In this document: in pieces, positions 1-8,761 of the stretch
Layout: each line of letters opens with the position of its first letter
Position numbering within the stretch: position 1 is the first letter of the stretch
Origin: CADEEV01 sp032127875
GTDB taxonomy: Bacteria; Acidobacteriota; Vicinamibacteria; Fen-336
Length of the DNA: 64,000 nt
Direction: 5' to 3'
NCBI GenBank assembly: GCA_032127875.1
Contig: JAQBHI010000051.1
Coordinates: 27,899-91,898 of the forward strand
Program-made: the position numbers and the translations under genes
Notes under the pieces: generated by a model
Seen by the model: the letters and a program-made list of their open reading frames with translations, nothing else
The model's database searches: none
What the model was told of the DNA's origin: nothing

Positions 1-432
1 CAGCCGGGCCAGCTCCTGGTCCACCGTTTCACTGGAGATCTCGGCCTTCTTCGCTTTCGCGCGCAGGCCCTTGTAGTCGGGGGCTTCGAGGATCGGCAGC
101 GTCTCGAAGACCGCTTTGAAGGTCATCGGCTGGTTCTCGTCGATCTTGAGCTGGGTCACCTGCGGGCTTGCGAGTGGCCGCAGGCCACGGCCCTCGATCT
201 CGTCGAAGACCACGCGGTTCACGATCGCCTCGGCGACGTCCTCCATGACCTGGGCGCGGAATCGCTTTTTGATCACGTCGGGCGGGATCTTGCCTGGCCG
301 GAAGCCGGGGACGCGGGCCTTCTTCGCGTAGTCGCGGGCCTTGACCTCGATTTCCTTCTCGACGACCTCGGCTTCGATCTCGAAGGCGAGCGCCTTGCGA
401 ACCGAGGTTTCCTCGACGTACTCGACTTTCAA
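1..432 (-). CDS. tig: Trigger factor, N-terminal part (runs off the window)
   Basis: Ribosome-associated peptidyl-prolyl isomerase and chaperone that meets nascent chains at the exit tunnel. Reading leftward from a TTG at 430-432 (preceded by an AGAGG motif) gives 144 codons beginning MKVEYVEETSVRKALAFEIE. The ribosome-binding signature appears as GFRPGKIPPDVIKKRF, close to the family GFRxGKxP motif. The middle PPIase and C-terminal chaperone domains lie outside the window. The start is TTG, so a search limited to ATG/GTG misses the gene; no better start is visible upstream before the 3' end of the FAD gene. Confidence 0.93.
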   Translation of the reverse strand, partial: MKVEYVEETSVRKALAFEIEAEVVEKEIEVKARDYAKKARVPGFRPGKIPPDVIKKRFRAQVMEDVAEAIVNRVVFDEIEGRGLRPLASPQVTQLKIDENQPMTFKAVFETLPILEAPDYKGLRAKAKKAEISSETVDQELARL

Positions 433-530
433 GGCGTCCTACCTCTGCAAAAATGAAGATGGGGCCGGCCCCTCCCGGCCCCGCCACGTCTTTGCCGACC
501 CTCAAGAATAGCACGTGAGCCGGCTGCGGC

Positions 531-1946
531 TCATTCGGCGGCCGGCGTCGCCTGCACCTCGTGGTACTCCTCCTCGGTGTTGACGCCCCAGACGTCGAGC
601 TTCTCGCCGAGGATGTTGCGGACCGCGTACAGGGCTGTCAGCATGGCGTGGTCCTGGTTGTTGTACTTGTGCAAGCCGTTGCGCCCGACCATCTGCAGGT
701 TCTCGAACTGCAGCAGCCAGTCGCGCAGCCGGTCGAGGTGCGTCCGGTAGGCGGGGTCGTAGACGGGGTAGGCCTTTTTCTGGCGCACCACGGTGGCGTC
801 GAAGATGTCGTCCGCCTGAGCGAAGCCGAGCTTGACGATCTCGTGGCGTGCCAGCCTCTGGAGTTCCTCGTCGCTGCGCGACCAGAGCAGGTCGCCCTCG
901 TTGCAGAAGTACTCGAGGCCCAGGCAGGTCGTCTCGGCGTCGGGCACCATCGCAGCACTCCAATTGCGAAAATTCTGGATCCGGCCGACCTGCACCTCGG
1001 GGGTGTGGATGTAGATCCAGTTGTCCGGGAACAGCCTGGGCTTGTGGATCATCACGGCAACCATGATGAAGTCGCGGTAGCGCAGCGCACGCGCGTGGTC
1101 CTGGATCTCGTCCGGCGCGGGCGGGTCGAGACCCAGGATCAGCTCGGGCAGCGGCATGCTGGCTATGAAGTCGGTGCCCTCGTGGAGCTCCTCGCGCCCG
1201 GCGTGCCGCGCGAGGACGGCGTCGACACGAAAGCCGGTACGGCGCAGGCCGACTACGCTGTGCTCGAGCAGCAGCTTTTGCCCATCGGCCTCGAGGATGG
1301 CGGCCATCTTTTCCCACAGCATCCCGGGACCCTTCTCGGGATACTCGAACTCCTCGATCAGGCTCCGGTGCTGGCTCTTGCGGCCGGGCAGGACCGCGCT
1401 CTTCAAGGCGCCCCACAGCGTCAGCGTCTTGATGCGCTGTGCCGCCCACTCGGCGCGGATCTCGGTGCAGGGCAGTCCCCAGACCTTCTCGGTGTAGGTC
1501 TTGAAGAACATGAGGAACAGCCGCCGCCCGAAGCGGTTCGACATCCAGTTCTCGAGGTTCTCCTCCGGCCGCAGCGGGAACAGCTTCTTGCGCACGTACG
1601 AGAGCACGACCCATGTGCTTTCGAAGAGCCCGAGCTGCGAGAGCGCTTGGAACGGTTTCAGCGGGTATTGGAAGAACTTGCCACGGTAAAGGATTCGAGA
1701 CAGCCGCCGCACGCGCAGGAAGCGCTCCTGCATGACCTCGCGCCAGATCCGCTGCACCTCGGGGATCTTCGTGAAGAAGCGGTGCCCGCCGACGTCGAAC
1801 AAGTAACCGTCGTGGCGGACGGTGCGTGCGTGCCCGCCGACCTGATGGTCCTGCTCCAGCACCTCGGAGGAGACGCCGGCCTTCATCAAGGCGTAGGCTG
1901 CGGTCAAGCCGGCGGGACCGCCGCCGATTATCACGACCTGTCTCAT
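531..1946 (-). CDS. FAD-dependent oxidoreductase (HemY / UDP-galactopyranose mutase-like)
   Basis: 471-residue flavoprotein. The N-terminus has the dinucleotide-binding motif VVIIGGGPAGLTAAYAL followed by a glutamate-containing second strand (SSEVLEQD) and the GGHARTV segment typical of protoporphyrinogen-oxidase/amine-oxidase-like FAD proteins. The central region (FFKTYTEKVWG, then EWAAQRIKTLTLW) resembles UDP-galactopyranose mutase-like proteins often found with glycan genes. No signal peptide is seen, so it is probably cytoplasmic. The substrate cannot be assigned. It lies between tig and tRNA-Leu, all on the minus strand, and has an ordinary ATG start six bases from the tRNA 3' end. Confidence 0.85.
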   Translation of the reverse strand: MRQVVIIGGGPAGLTAAYALMKAGVSSEVLEQDHQVGGHARTVRHDGYLFDVGGHRFFTKIPEVQRIWREVMQERFLRVRRLSRILYRGKFFQYPLKPFQALSQLGLFESTWVVLSYVRKKLFPLRPEENLENWMSNRFGRRLFLMFFKTYTEKVWGLPCTEIRAEWAAQRIKTLTLWGALKSAVLPGRKSQHRSLIEEFEYPEKGPGMLWEKMAAILEADGQKLLLEHSVVGLRRTGFRVDAVLARHAGREELHEGTDFIASMPLPELILGLDPPAPDEIQDHARALRYRDFIMVAVMIHKPRLFPDNWIYIHTPEVQVGRIQNFRNWSAAMVPDAETTCLGLEYFCNEGDLLWSRSDEELQRLARHEIVKLGFAQADDIFDATVVRQKKAYPVYDPAYRTHLDRLRDWLLQFENLQMVGRNGLHKYNNQDHAMLTALYAVRNILGEKLDVWGVNTEEEYHEVQATPAAE

Positions 1947-1951
1947 AAGTT

Positions 1952-2036
1952 TGGTGCGGGCGGAGGGACTTGAACCCCCACGGGTTTCCCCACCTGATCC
2001 TAAGTCAGGCGCCTATGCCAATTCGGCTACGCCCGC
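1952..2036 (-). tRNA. tRNA-Leu (anticodon UAG)
   Basis: The minus strand folds as a class II tRNA: acceptor arm GCGGGCG pairs with CGCCCGC, anticodon stem CCTGA/TCAGG encloses loop CTTAGGA with anticodon TAG, and there is a long variable arm (GTGGGGAAACCCGT) as expected for leucine. The T arm contains GGTTCAAGTCC. The 3' CCA is encoded at 1952-1954. It reads CUA-type leucine codons. Confidence 0.96.
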
Positions 2037-2120
2037 GCTCGAAGTGAAGTCCAAAGCTTATCGTGCGCGCAGCGGCGCGGGCAAGAAGGGCACGGCCAGG
2101 ATAGAATCCCGCCAATCTCA

Positions 2121-2483
2121 GTGAGCTACCAGATCCGCGGCGGCCACAGCGCCGAGTCGCTGCTCAGCGAGGACGATTTCCCACAGAAGCGTGCGGGCTA
2201 CATCCGCCACGCGCCGTGGGTGACGCCCTATGAACCCGATGAGCTGTACGCTGCCGGCGACTTCCCCACGCAGAGCCGGGGCGAGGACGGCCTGCCCACC
2301 TGGACCCGCGCGAACCGCTCCATCGAGAACACCGACATCGTGGCCTGGTACACCGTAGGCATGCATCATGTCGTGCGCGCCGAGGACTGGCCCGTGATGC
2401 CGGTCGCATGGCACGACTTCGAGATCCGTCCCTTGGACTTCTTCGCGCGCAATCCCGCGCTCGACCTGCCGCGCTCACGCTAG
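2121..2483 (+). pseudogene. Copper amine oxidase, C-terminal remnant
   Basis: The 120 codons match the very end of copper-containing amine oxidases: the segments WVTPYEPDELYAAGDFP, NRSIENTDIVAWYTVGMHH and EDWPVMPV are characteristic of that family, whose full length is about 640 residues. The last copper-ligand histidine region (GMHHVVRAEDWPVMP) is kept, but the topaquinone tyrosine motif (NYE/D) and the HxH copper site are absent, so this piece cannot be an active oxidase. A GTG at 2121 could start translation, but upstream sequence toward the tRNA shows no amine oxidase homology. I read it as a 5'-truncated relic. It lies directly before the M61 peptidase gene. Confidence 0.8.
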
Positions 2484-2497
2484 CCCGGAGAGATTTC

Positions 2498-4366
2498 ATG
2501 TTCGCTTCTTTTCTGTTGTCGACGCTGCTCGCCGCCCCGCTCGCCGCGCGCCCCATCACGGTCGAAGTGGACGCGCGCGAAGCGGCGCGCCGCCTGTTCA
2601 GCGCGAAGCTGCGCATCCCCGCAGCGCCTGGGGCGCTCACGCTGGTCTACCCAGCATGGCTTCCGGGGGAACACGGACCGACGGGGCCGATCGCCGACCT
2701 CTCGGGCCTGCACTTCAGCGCCGGCGGCAAGCCACTCGCCTGGCGTCGCGACCCCGTGAACATGTTTGCCTTCCACCTGGACGTTCCGACCGGGGCCGAT
2801 GCCGTCGACGTCTCGCTCGAGTACCTCTCGCCGACCGAGGGTGGCCAGTTCACTGCGGGACCCTCAGCGACGCAACAGCTTGCCGTGATCAGTTGGAACA
2901 CGCTGCTGCTCTCGCCCGCGGGCAAGAGCTCCGACGAGCTGACGTACCAGGCGTCTTTGCATCTGCCCGACGGCTGGAAGTTCGGCGGGGCGCTGCCTCC
3001 GGCGAGCAGCGCCGCGGGCCGCGTCGAGTTCGAGCCCGTGTCCTTCACGACCCTGGTGGACGCCCCGGTGTTGGCGGGCGCCCATTTGCGCACGATCGAG
3101 CTCTCGGAGGGCCCGATCGCGCATCGCATCCACATCGCCGCCGACAGCGAGGCGGCACTTGCCGCACCGGATTCCGTGGTCGCCGGTTGGAAGCGCCTCG
3201 TGGCCGAGACCGGCGCTCATTTCGGCGCCCGCCCCTATCGCTCCTACGACTTCCTGCTGACGCTTTCCGATCACACGGCGCACTTTGGCCTGGAGCATCA
3301 CGAATCGAGCGACAACCGGATCCCGGAGCGCTCGCTCGTCGACGACAACGCGCGGCTGCTTCGCCTGGACCTGCTGCCCCACGAGATGACGCATTCGTGG
3401 AACGGCAAGTACAGGCGCCCCGCGGGCCTGATGCCGGGCAGCTTCGAGAAGCCGATGGCGGGCGAGCTGCTCTGGGTGTACGAGGGGCTGACGGACTACC
3501 TGGGCCGGGTGTTCGCGGCTCGCAGCGGAATCGCGACGCCGGCGGAGTTTCGCGAGAACCTCGCGCGCCTCGCGGCCGAGATGGCCGCGAACGGCGGGCG
3601 TTCCTGGCGCCCGACCGCCGACACCGCGGAGGGCGCCCAGGTGCTGTATCCTGCCCGGCCCGACTGGCGAGGCCGCCGCCGCAGCACTGACTTCTACCTC
3701 GAAGGCGCGCTGCTGTGGCTCGACGCCGACACGCTGATCCGCCGCTCTACGAATGGTGTCAAGAGCCTCGACGATTTCTGCAAGCTCTTTCACGGTGGTG
3801 CGAGCGGCGCGCCGAAGGTGCTGCCCTACACGCTCGCCGACGTGACCGCGACGCTCGGCAAGGTGCTGCCCTACGAGTGGGCGGGCTTCTTCAAGGAACG
3901 CGTCTACTCCGTGCAGCCGCACGTCAACCTGGCCGGGATCGAGAACGCCGGCTTCAAGCTCGCGTTCCAGGAAGCCGTGCCGCCCATCACCAGGGCCCGC
4001 GAGGCGGTCGACGATCTACTCGATGCCCGCTTCTCGCTCGGCTTCATCGTGAAGGGGAAGGAGGGTCTCATCCCCGATGTACTACCGGACACGCCGGCCG
4101 ACAAGGCCGGTGTCGGCCCGGGCATGAAGCTGGTCGCGGTCAACGGCCGCCGCTTCAGCCGCGAGGTGTTGCGCGACGCCCTGCGCGAGACGAAGGCCAG
4201 CAAGTCGATCGAGCTGCTCCTGGACAACGGCGAGTTCTTCAGGACCTTCAAGATCGACTACGACGGCGGCGACCGCCACTCCATGCTCACGGCCGATCCG
4301 GCGAAACCCGACCTGTTGTCGCAGATCCTCAAGCCGCTGACCGCGGAGCCGCCAGCCGCGAAGTGA
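2498..4366 (+). CDS. M61 family (glycyl aminopeptidase-like) peptidase with PDZ domain
   Basis: 622-residue secreted zinc peptidase. The start ATG at 2498 follows GGAGAG at 2487-2492 and opens a clean signal peptide (MFASFLLSTLLAAPLAARP); longer in-frame readings lack a ribosome site. The zinc site is HEMTH at about residues 295-299, with the downstream glutamate in WVYEGLTDYLG near residue 329, the usual M61 arrangement. A PDZ domain occupies about residues 500-590 (LGFIVKG through PADKAGVGPGMKLVAVNGR). Members of this family cleave N-terminal glycine and other residues in the periplasm; the exact specificity is unknown here. The stop codon overlaps the GTG start of the prephenate dehydratase. 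Confidence 0.9.
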   Translation: MFASFLLSTLLAAPLAARPITVEVDAREAARRLFSAKLRIPAAPGALTLVYPAWLPGEHGPTGPIADLSGLHFSAGGKPLAWRRDPVNMFAFHLDVPTGADAVDVSLEYLSPTEGGQFTAGPSATQQLAVISWNTLLLSPAGKSSDELTYQASLHLPDGWKFGGALPPASSAAGRVEFEPVSFTTLVDAPVLAGAHLRTIELSEGPIAHRIHIAADSEAALAAPDSVVAGWKRLVAETGAHFGARPYRSYDFLLTLSDHTAHFGLEHHESSDNRIPERSLVDDNARLLRLDLLPHEMTHSWNGKYRRPAGLMPGSFEKPMAGELLWVYEGLTDYLGRVFAARSGIATPAEFRENLARLAAEMAANGGRSWRPTADTAEGAQVLYPARPDWRGRRRSTDFYLEGALLWLDADTLIRRSTNGVKSLDDFCKLFHGGASGAPKVLPYTLADVTATLGKVLPYEWAGFFKERVYSVQPHVNLAGIENAGFKLAFQEAVPPITRAREAVDDLLDARFSLGFIVKGKEGLIPDVLPDTPADKAGVGPGMKLVAVNGRRFSREVLRDALRETKASKSIELLLDNGEFFRTFKIDYDGGDRHSMLTADPAKPDLLSQILKPLTAEPPAAK

Positions 4367-5193
4367 GGGTCGCGATCCAGGGCGAGCGCGGGGCTTTCAG
4401 TCACGAGGCGGCGCTCGTCGCCCTGGGCAAGGACGCTGGGGTCCTGGCGCGGCCTTCGTTCGATGCGCTGTTCGCGGCGGTCGTGGCGGGGGAGGCCGAG
4501 CGCGGCCTGCTGCCGATCGAGAATTCGCTCGCCGGCTCGATCCACGAGAACTACGATCGCCTGCAGGCCTCGCCGCTGCACATCGTGGGGGAGACCCAGC
4601 TTCGCATCCGGCACTGCCTGATCGTACGGCCCGGGGCGAGCGAGGCCGCGCTGCGGCGCGTGGCGTCGCATCCGGTGGCGCTCGCGCAATGCCGCCGCTT
4701 TTTCGCCGAGCGGCCACAGCTCGAAGCGGTGGCCGCCTACGACACGGCCGGCAGCGTTCTCGAGCTGATGCGCAGCGGGCAGGCGAGCGACGGCGCGATC
4801 GCCTCGGCCCTCGCAGCGTCGCTCTACGGCGGGTCGGTATTGATCGGCAGCCTCGAGGACGACCCGCAGAACTACACCCGCTTCCTGATCCTTGCTCGCG
4901 AGCCAGGTCCCGCCGAGGCCGCAACCAAGACGTCCATCGTCTTCACTCTCGACAACGTGCCGGGCGCGCTGCACAAGGCGATGGGCGCCTTCGCCTCGCG
5001 CGGCGTGGATCTTTCCAAGATCGAATCACGGCCGCTGCGTGGCCGTCCCTGGGAGTACGCCTTCTACATCGACATCCTGGGCGACCCGCGCGGCGCTGCA
5101 GGCGAGGGGCTCGCGGAACTGCGCGGCCTGGCGCCGGAGTTGCGCGTGCTCGGCTCCTACCCCGACGGCCTGAAACGGCCGGTCTCGGCGTAG
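4363..5193 (+). CDS. pheA: Prephenate dehydratase
   Basis: 276-residue monofunctional prephenate dehydratase, converting prephenate to phenylpyruvate in phenylalanine synthesis. The dehydratase domain covers about residues 1-180, with the start IQGERGAFSHEAA, the LLPIENSLAGSI segment and the catalytic TRF motif (NYTRFLIL) near residue 172. A C-terminal ACT domain (GALHKAMGAFASRGVDLSKI and ESRP) gives phenylalanine feedback binding. No chorismate mutase domain is attached. GTG start at 4363 overlaps the TGA of the upstream peptidase (GTGA), implying translational coupling even though the two functions are unrelated. Confidence 0.93.
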   Translation: MRVAIQGERGAFSHEAALVALGKDAGVLARPSFDALFAAVVAGEAERGLLPIENSLAGSIHENYDRLQASPLHIVGETQLRIRHCLIVRPGASEAALRRVASHPVALAQCRRFFAERPQLEAVAAYDTAGSVLELMRSGQASDGAIASALAASLYGGSVLIGSLEDDPQNYTRFLILAREPGPAEAATKTSIVFTLDNVPGALHKAMGAFASRGVDLSKIESRPLRGRPWEYAFYIDILGDPRGAAGEGLAELRGLAPELRVLGSYPDGLKRPVSA

Positions 5194-5225
5194 AATCGCC
5201 CGATTCCCTAAGGAGCCAACTCAAG

Positions 5226-6641
5226 ATGCGATCCCGTCTCGCCTGCGCCCTTGCCGTGCTGAGCCTTTCCGGGCCCGCCTTTGCGGCATCGCCTGCGCCC
5301 GAGTTGACGCAGGCCTTCTTTGCCGGACATCGCCAGAAGTTTGCGGCGAAACTGCCGGAGGGCGCGATTGCCATCGTCCGCACGGCGCCCGAGACGTCGG
5401 TCGAGACCTCGCCCGACCCCTATCGCCAGGACTCGGACTTCTGGTACCTCACGGGCTTCTCCGAAGCCGACGCGGTGGCGGTGATCCGGCCGGGTGCGGC
5501 CGAGGGCCAGCGTTATGTGCTGTTCGTTGGGCCGAAGGACCTCTCGAAAGAGCAGTGGACCGGTTGGCGCGCCGGCGTCGACGGCGCGAAGCAGGACTTC
5601 GGCGCCGAGCAGTCGTACTCGATCGAGGAGCTGTGGAAGAAGCTGCCGGAGCTGGCCGTGGGCGCGAAAGCGCTCTACTACAGCGACGGCGGCGACAGCG
5701 CCTTCCGCGACAAGCTGCTCGCAGCCTGGAACGCGGGCAACGCGAACGCCGCGCTGCCGCGGCCGATGGCCGACGCCGGGCCGATCGTTCACCAGCAACG
5801 TCTGATCAAGGATGCGACCGAGATCGCCCTGCTGCGCCGCGCTGCCGAGCTCTCGGTCGACGCTCATATCGCCGCGCTGCGCGAGGTGAAGCCGGGCCGC
5901 TACGAGTACAACCTGAAGGCCGTGATGGTCGCCGCGTGTCTCGCCGGTGGCGCCGGCCGCATGGCGTACCCGCCGATCGTAGGCTCGGGCAGGAACTCGG
6001 TGATCCTGCACTACGAGCCGGCCGACAAGCGCATGGAAGCGGGCGGCATGATCGTCAACGACACGGCTTGCGAGTATTCGATGTACGCGGCCGACGTCAC
6101 GCGCAGCTACCCGGTGTCGGGCAAGTTCACGGCCGATCAGCGTGCGATCTACGACATCGTGCTGGCGGCGCAGAAGGCGGCGATCGCGGCTGTCAAGCCG
6201 GGCATCCCCTTCCACACCATGCACGGCAAGACCGATGAGGTGGTGGTCGACGGCCTGCTGCGCCTCGGGCTGCTCTCGGGCAACCGCGACGAGCTGATCA
6301 AGACCAGGGCTCACGCCAAGTTCTACCCGCACGGCTCCAGCCACTGGGTCGGGCTGAACGTCCACGACCCGGGCAGCTACGGAATTCCCGAGGGCGCCGA
6401 TCGCGCCGAGCGCTATACCAAGGCGAGCACACTGCTGGAGCCGGGCATGCTCTTCACCGTGGAGCCGGGCATCTACATCCCCGAGGGCTCGACGCCCGAC
6501 AAGCGCTGGTGGAACATCGGTGTGCGCATCGAGGACGAGGTGCTGGTCACGGCCACGGGCGGTGAATGCCTCTCCTGTGGCGCGCCGCGCGAGGTCGCGG
6601 AGCTGGAGAAGGCGATCGCGGGCAAGCCCAGCGGCAAGTAG
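5226..6641 (+). CDS. pepP: Xaa-Pro aminopeptidase, M24B family, secreted
   Basis: 471 residues with a signal peptide (MRSRLACALAVLSLSGPAFAA), so a periplasmic member of the family that removes an N-terminal residue preceding proline. An AMP_N domain occupies about residues 25-170 and the pita-bread M24 domain about 190-450. Metal ligands are visible in order: D in VNDTACEY, D in ADVTRSYP, H in HGSSHWVGLNVHD, E in FTVEPGIYIP and E in IEDEVLV. AAGGAG-like ribosome site (TAAGGAG) lies upstream of ATG 5226. It is 32 bases after pheA and probably cotranscribed. Family name is secure; the processed substrate is not known. Confidence 0.92.
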   Translation: MRSRLACALAVLSLSGPAFAASPAPELTQAFFAGHRQKFAAKLPEGAIAIVRTAPETSVETSPDPYRQDSDFWYLTGFSEADAVAVIRPGAAEGQRYVLFVGPKDLSKEQWTGWRAGVDGAKQDFGAEQSYSIEELWKKLPELAVGAKALYYSDGGDSAFRDKLLAAWNAGNANAALPRPMADAGPIVHQQRLIKDATEIALLRRAAELSVDAHIAALREVKPGRYEYNLKAVMVAACLAGGAGRMAYPPIVGSGRNSVILHYEPADKRMEAGGMIVNDTACEYSMYAADVTRSYPVSGKFTADQRAIYDIVLAAQKAAIAAVKPGIPFHTMHGKTDEVVVDGLLRLGLLSGNRDELIKTRAHAKFYPHGSSHWVGLNVHDPGSYGIPEGADRAERYTKASTLLEPGMLFTVEPGIYIPEGSTPDKRWWNIGVRIEDEVLVTATGGECLSCGAPREVAELEKAIAGKPSGK

Positions 6642-6749
6642 CCGAAAGGCCGCCGACAGCGAAGCGCCAGATTCACTCTGGCGCGGAGCGACTCGGGGGA
6701 GAGCCCGAAGGGCGCGGGGGGTGCATGGTTCACTACCCCCCCGACTTGC

Positions 6750-7775
6750 CTACCGGATATGCAGCCGGGTCTTCGTCGTCCGGCCGCGGATCCGCCGGCA
6801 GTGGTACCACGACGAGAGGTCGTTGATCGCCACCCAGCGCCGCTCTTCCTTGCGATAGTGCCAGTCCTTCTCGACTTGATAGAAGACTTGCCGCCCCCGG
6901 CGTTCCAGGATGTTGGTGATCTCGTTGTCGTGGTGGTTCTCGTCGTCGTGGTCGGTGATGGCGCGCTGGCCCATCTCCGAGTAGACCAGGTTCAACTCCT
7001 GCAGCAGTTGATCGGTCTCGGGGTCCACGTCTTGGATACGCAGGCCGAGGCTGCGCGCCTCGCGGCTGGTGATCGGGTATTGGTGCGCCGGGTACGAGGA
7101 GTTGAGCCGCTCGGCGATGCGAGCTGCCTTCTTCTTGTCGCGCATGTGATAGCCGAGGATCTCGCGGCACAGCATCAGAGACAGGCTGCTGGCGCGATCG
7201 AGCGCGCCGATCACGAGCGGGTGCAGGTAGCGGTACAGCTCCTGGTACGGGTTCACGCTGTCCTTGTCGCGCCCCACCGTTTCCTTCCACAGCCGTATCA
7301 CGCGATCCACCTCGTCGTTGCTCACGGAGACCAGGTTGTTGGTGTGGTCGACGGGGGAGAGGTCGTGCTCGAGCGAGGTGTCAACGGCCGTCAGGTACGA
7401 CAAGGGACCCATCGCGATGGTGTCGGCGCCGAGTGCCAACATGGTCGCGGCGGAAGCACAGTTGAGCGGCGCCACTACCGTCAGCCGCCTGGTGTGGCGG
7501 CGTAGCAGATGCACCAGCCGCAACGCCGCCATGCCGCTGCCACCGTCGGACTTCACGAGCAGCGTCAAATGCTGCTGTGGGCCGATCTCGCGCAGCACCT
7601 CCTGCATCGCCATCACGTCGTTGTCGCAGACCGAGCCGCCGGTGCTCATCCAATACGTGAGGAAGGTCCCGGACACCCGCTCCTCGAGCCGGCTCAGCAG
7701 CCGCTGTGTCCTGGCGTACAGCAGCGGGGGTGTCTTCAACCGGCGTCGACGCTTGGCCACGCGCGGACTGTACAA
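6750..7775 (-). CDS. SDH-type serine protease (ClpP/crotonase fold)
   Basis: 341 residues (TTG at 7775; a GTG at 7760 is an alternative start). The core matches the SDH_sah / serine dehydrogenase proteinase family, relatives of ClpP and SppA: strand and oxyanion segment LLVKSDGGSGMAALRLV, then NCASAATMLALGADTIAMG with the putative nucleophile at S108, then SLEHDLSPVDH. The C-terminal 120 residues are charged. There is no signal peptide, and the protein is likely cytoplasmic or membrane-associated. Its substrate is unknown in this organism. It faces the pepP gene end to end with about 100 bases between that hold no gene. Confidence 0.8.
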   Translation of the reverse strand: MYSPRVAKRRRRLKTPPLLYARTQRLLSRLEERVSGTFLTYWMSTGGSVCDNDVMAMQEVLREIGPQQHLTLLVKSDGGSGMAALRLVHLLRRHTRRLTVVAPLNCASAATMLALGADTIAMGPLSYLTAVDTSLEHDLSPVDHTNNLVSVSNDEVDRVIRLWKETVGRDKDSVNPYQELYRYLHPLVIGALDRASSLSLMLCREILGYHMRDKKKAARIAERLNSSYPAHQYPITSREARSLGLRIQDVDPETDQLLQELNLVYSEMGQRAITDHDDENHHDNEITNILERRGRQVFYQVEKDWHYRKEERRWVAINDLSSWYHCRRIRGRTTKTRLHIR

Positions 7776-7819
7776 CAGCCGCGGCCTCCAGTCGCCCGCG
7801 CCGGCCAGGCTGTTCTACG

Positions 7820-8206
7820 CTACTCGAGGCGTGCCCCGTGCTCCTCGAGCAGCTCCCTCAGCACCGATCGGTGACAGCGCGCCTCGTCCGGACAGTAACA
7901 GCCCACCGCCAAAGACGTGCGCCGCGACAAGGCGGCCAGCAGCCTCAGCAGTCGCATCGCCGGAGGACGCTTCATCTCGCTCCGGTAGCGTTTGGCGAAA
8001 TTCCGCCAGGTCCGCGGGCTGTCCGCCTGGAGGGCGAAGCGGATGAGCGCCTCGGATGGCGCCAACTCCGGCAGCCACACGTCGTAGTAGTCGCGTGCTG
8101 CGTATTCAGTGCTTGGCACGCCGCGCGGCGGGCGTCGCACGGTGCCTACGCGCAGCCCCTCGCCGCGCATCCGAGGAGTGCCGAGCTGGACCACGCGGAT
8201 CGCCAT
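7820..8206 (-). CDS. DUF488 family protein
   Basis: 128-residue small protein beginning MAIRVVQLGTPRM. Conserved DUF488 features are RVGTVRRPPRGVP, YYDVWLPELAPS, the WRNFAKRYRSEM helix and the C-terminal cysteine pair in VGCYCPDEARCHRSVL. The family is widespread, cytoplasmic and of unknown function. It starts 17 bases after the Gly-rich repeat protein gene, and both follow the TfoX-like gene on the same strand, so the three probably form one transcript. Confidence 0.85.
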   Translation of the reverse strand: MAIRVVQLGTPRMRGEGLRVGTVRRPPRGVPSTEYAARDYYDVWLPELAPSEALIRFALQADSPRTWRNFAKRYRSEMKRPPAMRLLRLLAALSRRTSLAVGCYCPDEARCHRSVLRELLEEHGARLE

Positions 8207-8223
8207 TGGCCTTTGCGCCGACT

Positions 8224-8718
8224 CTACCTTGCGCCGCACAGTCGCGCGAGTGCGTGCTCGCGAAAGAACTCCAGCGCCGCAGGCTCGCGATGGGTCGCGT
8301 CGACGACGTGTTCGCCGAAAGCGGCGCCACCGCATGCGTAATAGCCGGCCGCGCCTCCGCCGATGGCAATCCGTCCGCCCGCCGCTCCGCCCAGGGCCAG
8401 GCCTCCGATGGCCAGCCCACCGACCGCGCCCAGCAGGCCGACAGACAGCCCGCCGAAGCTGACCAGACCGACTGCCAGACCACCGAAGGCAAAGACGCCC
8501 CTCGAGAGTCCAGCGAAGGCCAGAACGCCCGTAGCCAGATCCCCGATCGCCACGAGCCCTTTGGCGTGACCGCGCAGTTCGCCGCGCCCGAGATCCGGTC
8601 CCAGTGCGATGTCGTAGAAGGGAATGTCTCCAATGCCCCACGAGGCGCGCCTGCGGATGCCGCGCATCGGACCCAGTCCGCCCCTCATGGCAGAGACCTG
8701 TTTCTTGAGTTGGGCCAC
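8224..8718 (-). CDS. Coiled-coil / glycine-rich short-repeat protein
   Basis: 164 residues from a GTG at 8718. No family is recognised. The N-terminus (MAQLKKQVSAM, with KLESREELEKRV in frame just upstream) looks like a short amphipathic helix or coiled coil, so the true start may be an unrecognised codon between 8719 and 8761. Residues about 50-130 are a tandem pattern in which G-x-x-A/S-x-G-G-L units recur roughly every eight residues, alternating small and hydrophobic positions (AFGGLAVGLVSFGGLSVGLL is one stretch). This resembles a solenoid or membrane-inserting glycine-zipper sequence. The last 30 residues are charged and not repetitive. It sits between TfoX-N and DUF488 genes. Confidence 0.65.
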   Translation of the reverse strand: MAQLKKQVSAMRGGLGPMRGIRRRASWGIGDIPFYDIALGPDLGRGELRGHAKGLVAIGDLATGVLAFAGLSRGVFAFGGLAVGLVSFGGLSVGLLGAVGGLAIGGLALGGAAGGRIAIGGGAAGYYACGGAAFGEHVVDATHREPAALEFFREHALARLCGAR

Positions 8719-8761
8719 CCGCTTTTCGAGTTCCTCGCGACTTTCCAGCTTAGGCGCCGCC

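Noticed and set aside
561..1973. 470-codon open frame antisense to the FAD oxidoreductase
   Set aside because: High G+C makes long antisense frames common; the opposite strand has clear FAD motifs and this one has none.
1952..2483. Integrated element at the tRNA-Leu 3' end
   Set aside because: No integrase and no duplicated tRNA 3' end were found; the amine oxidase relic lies on the 5' side of the tRNA.
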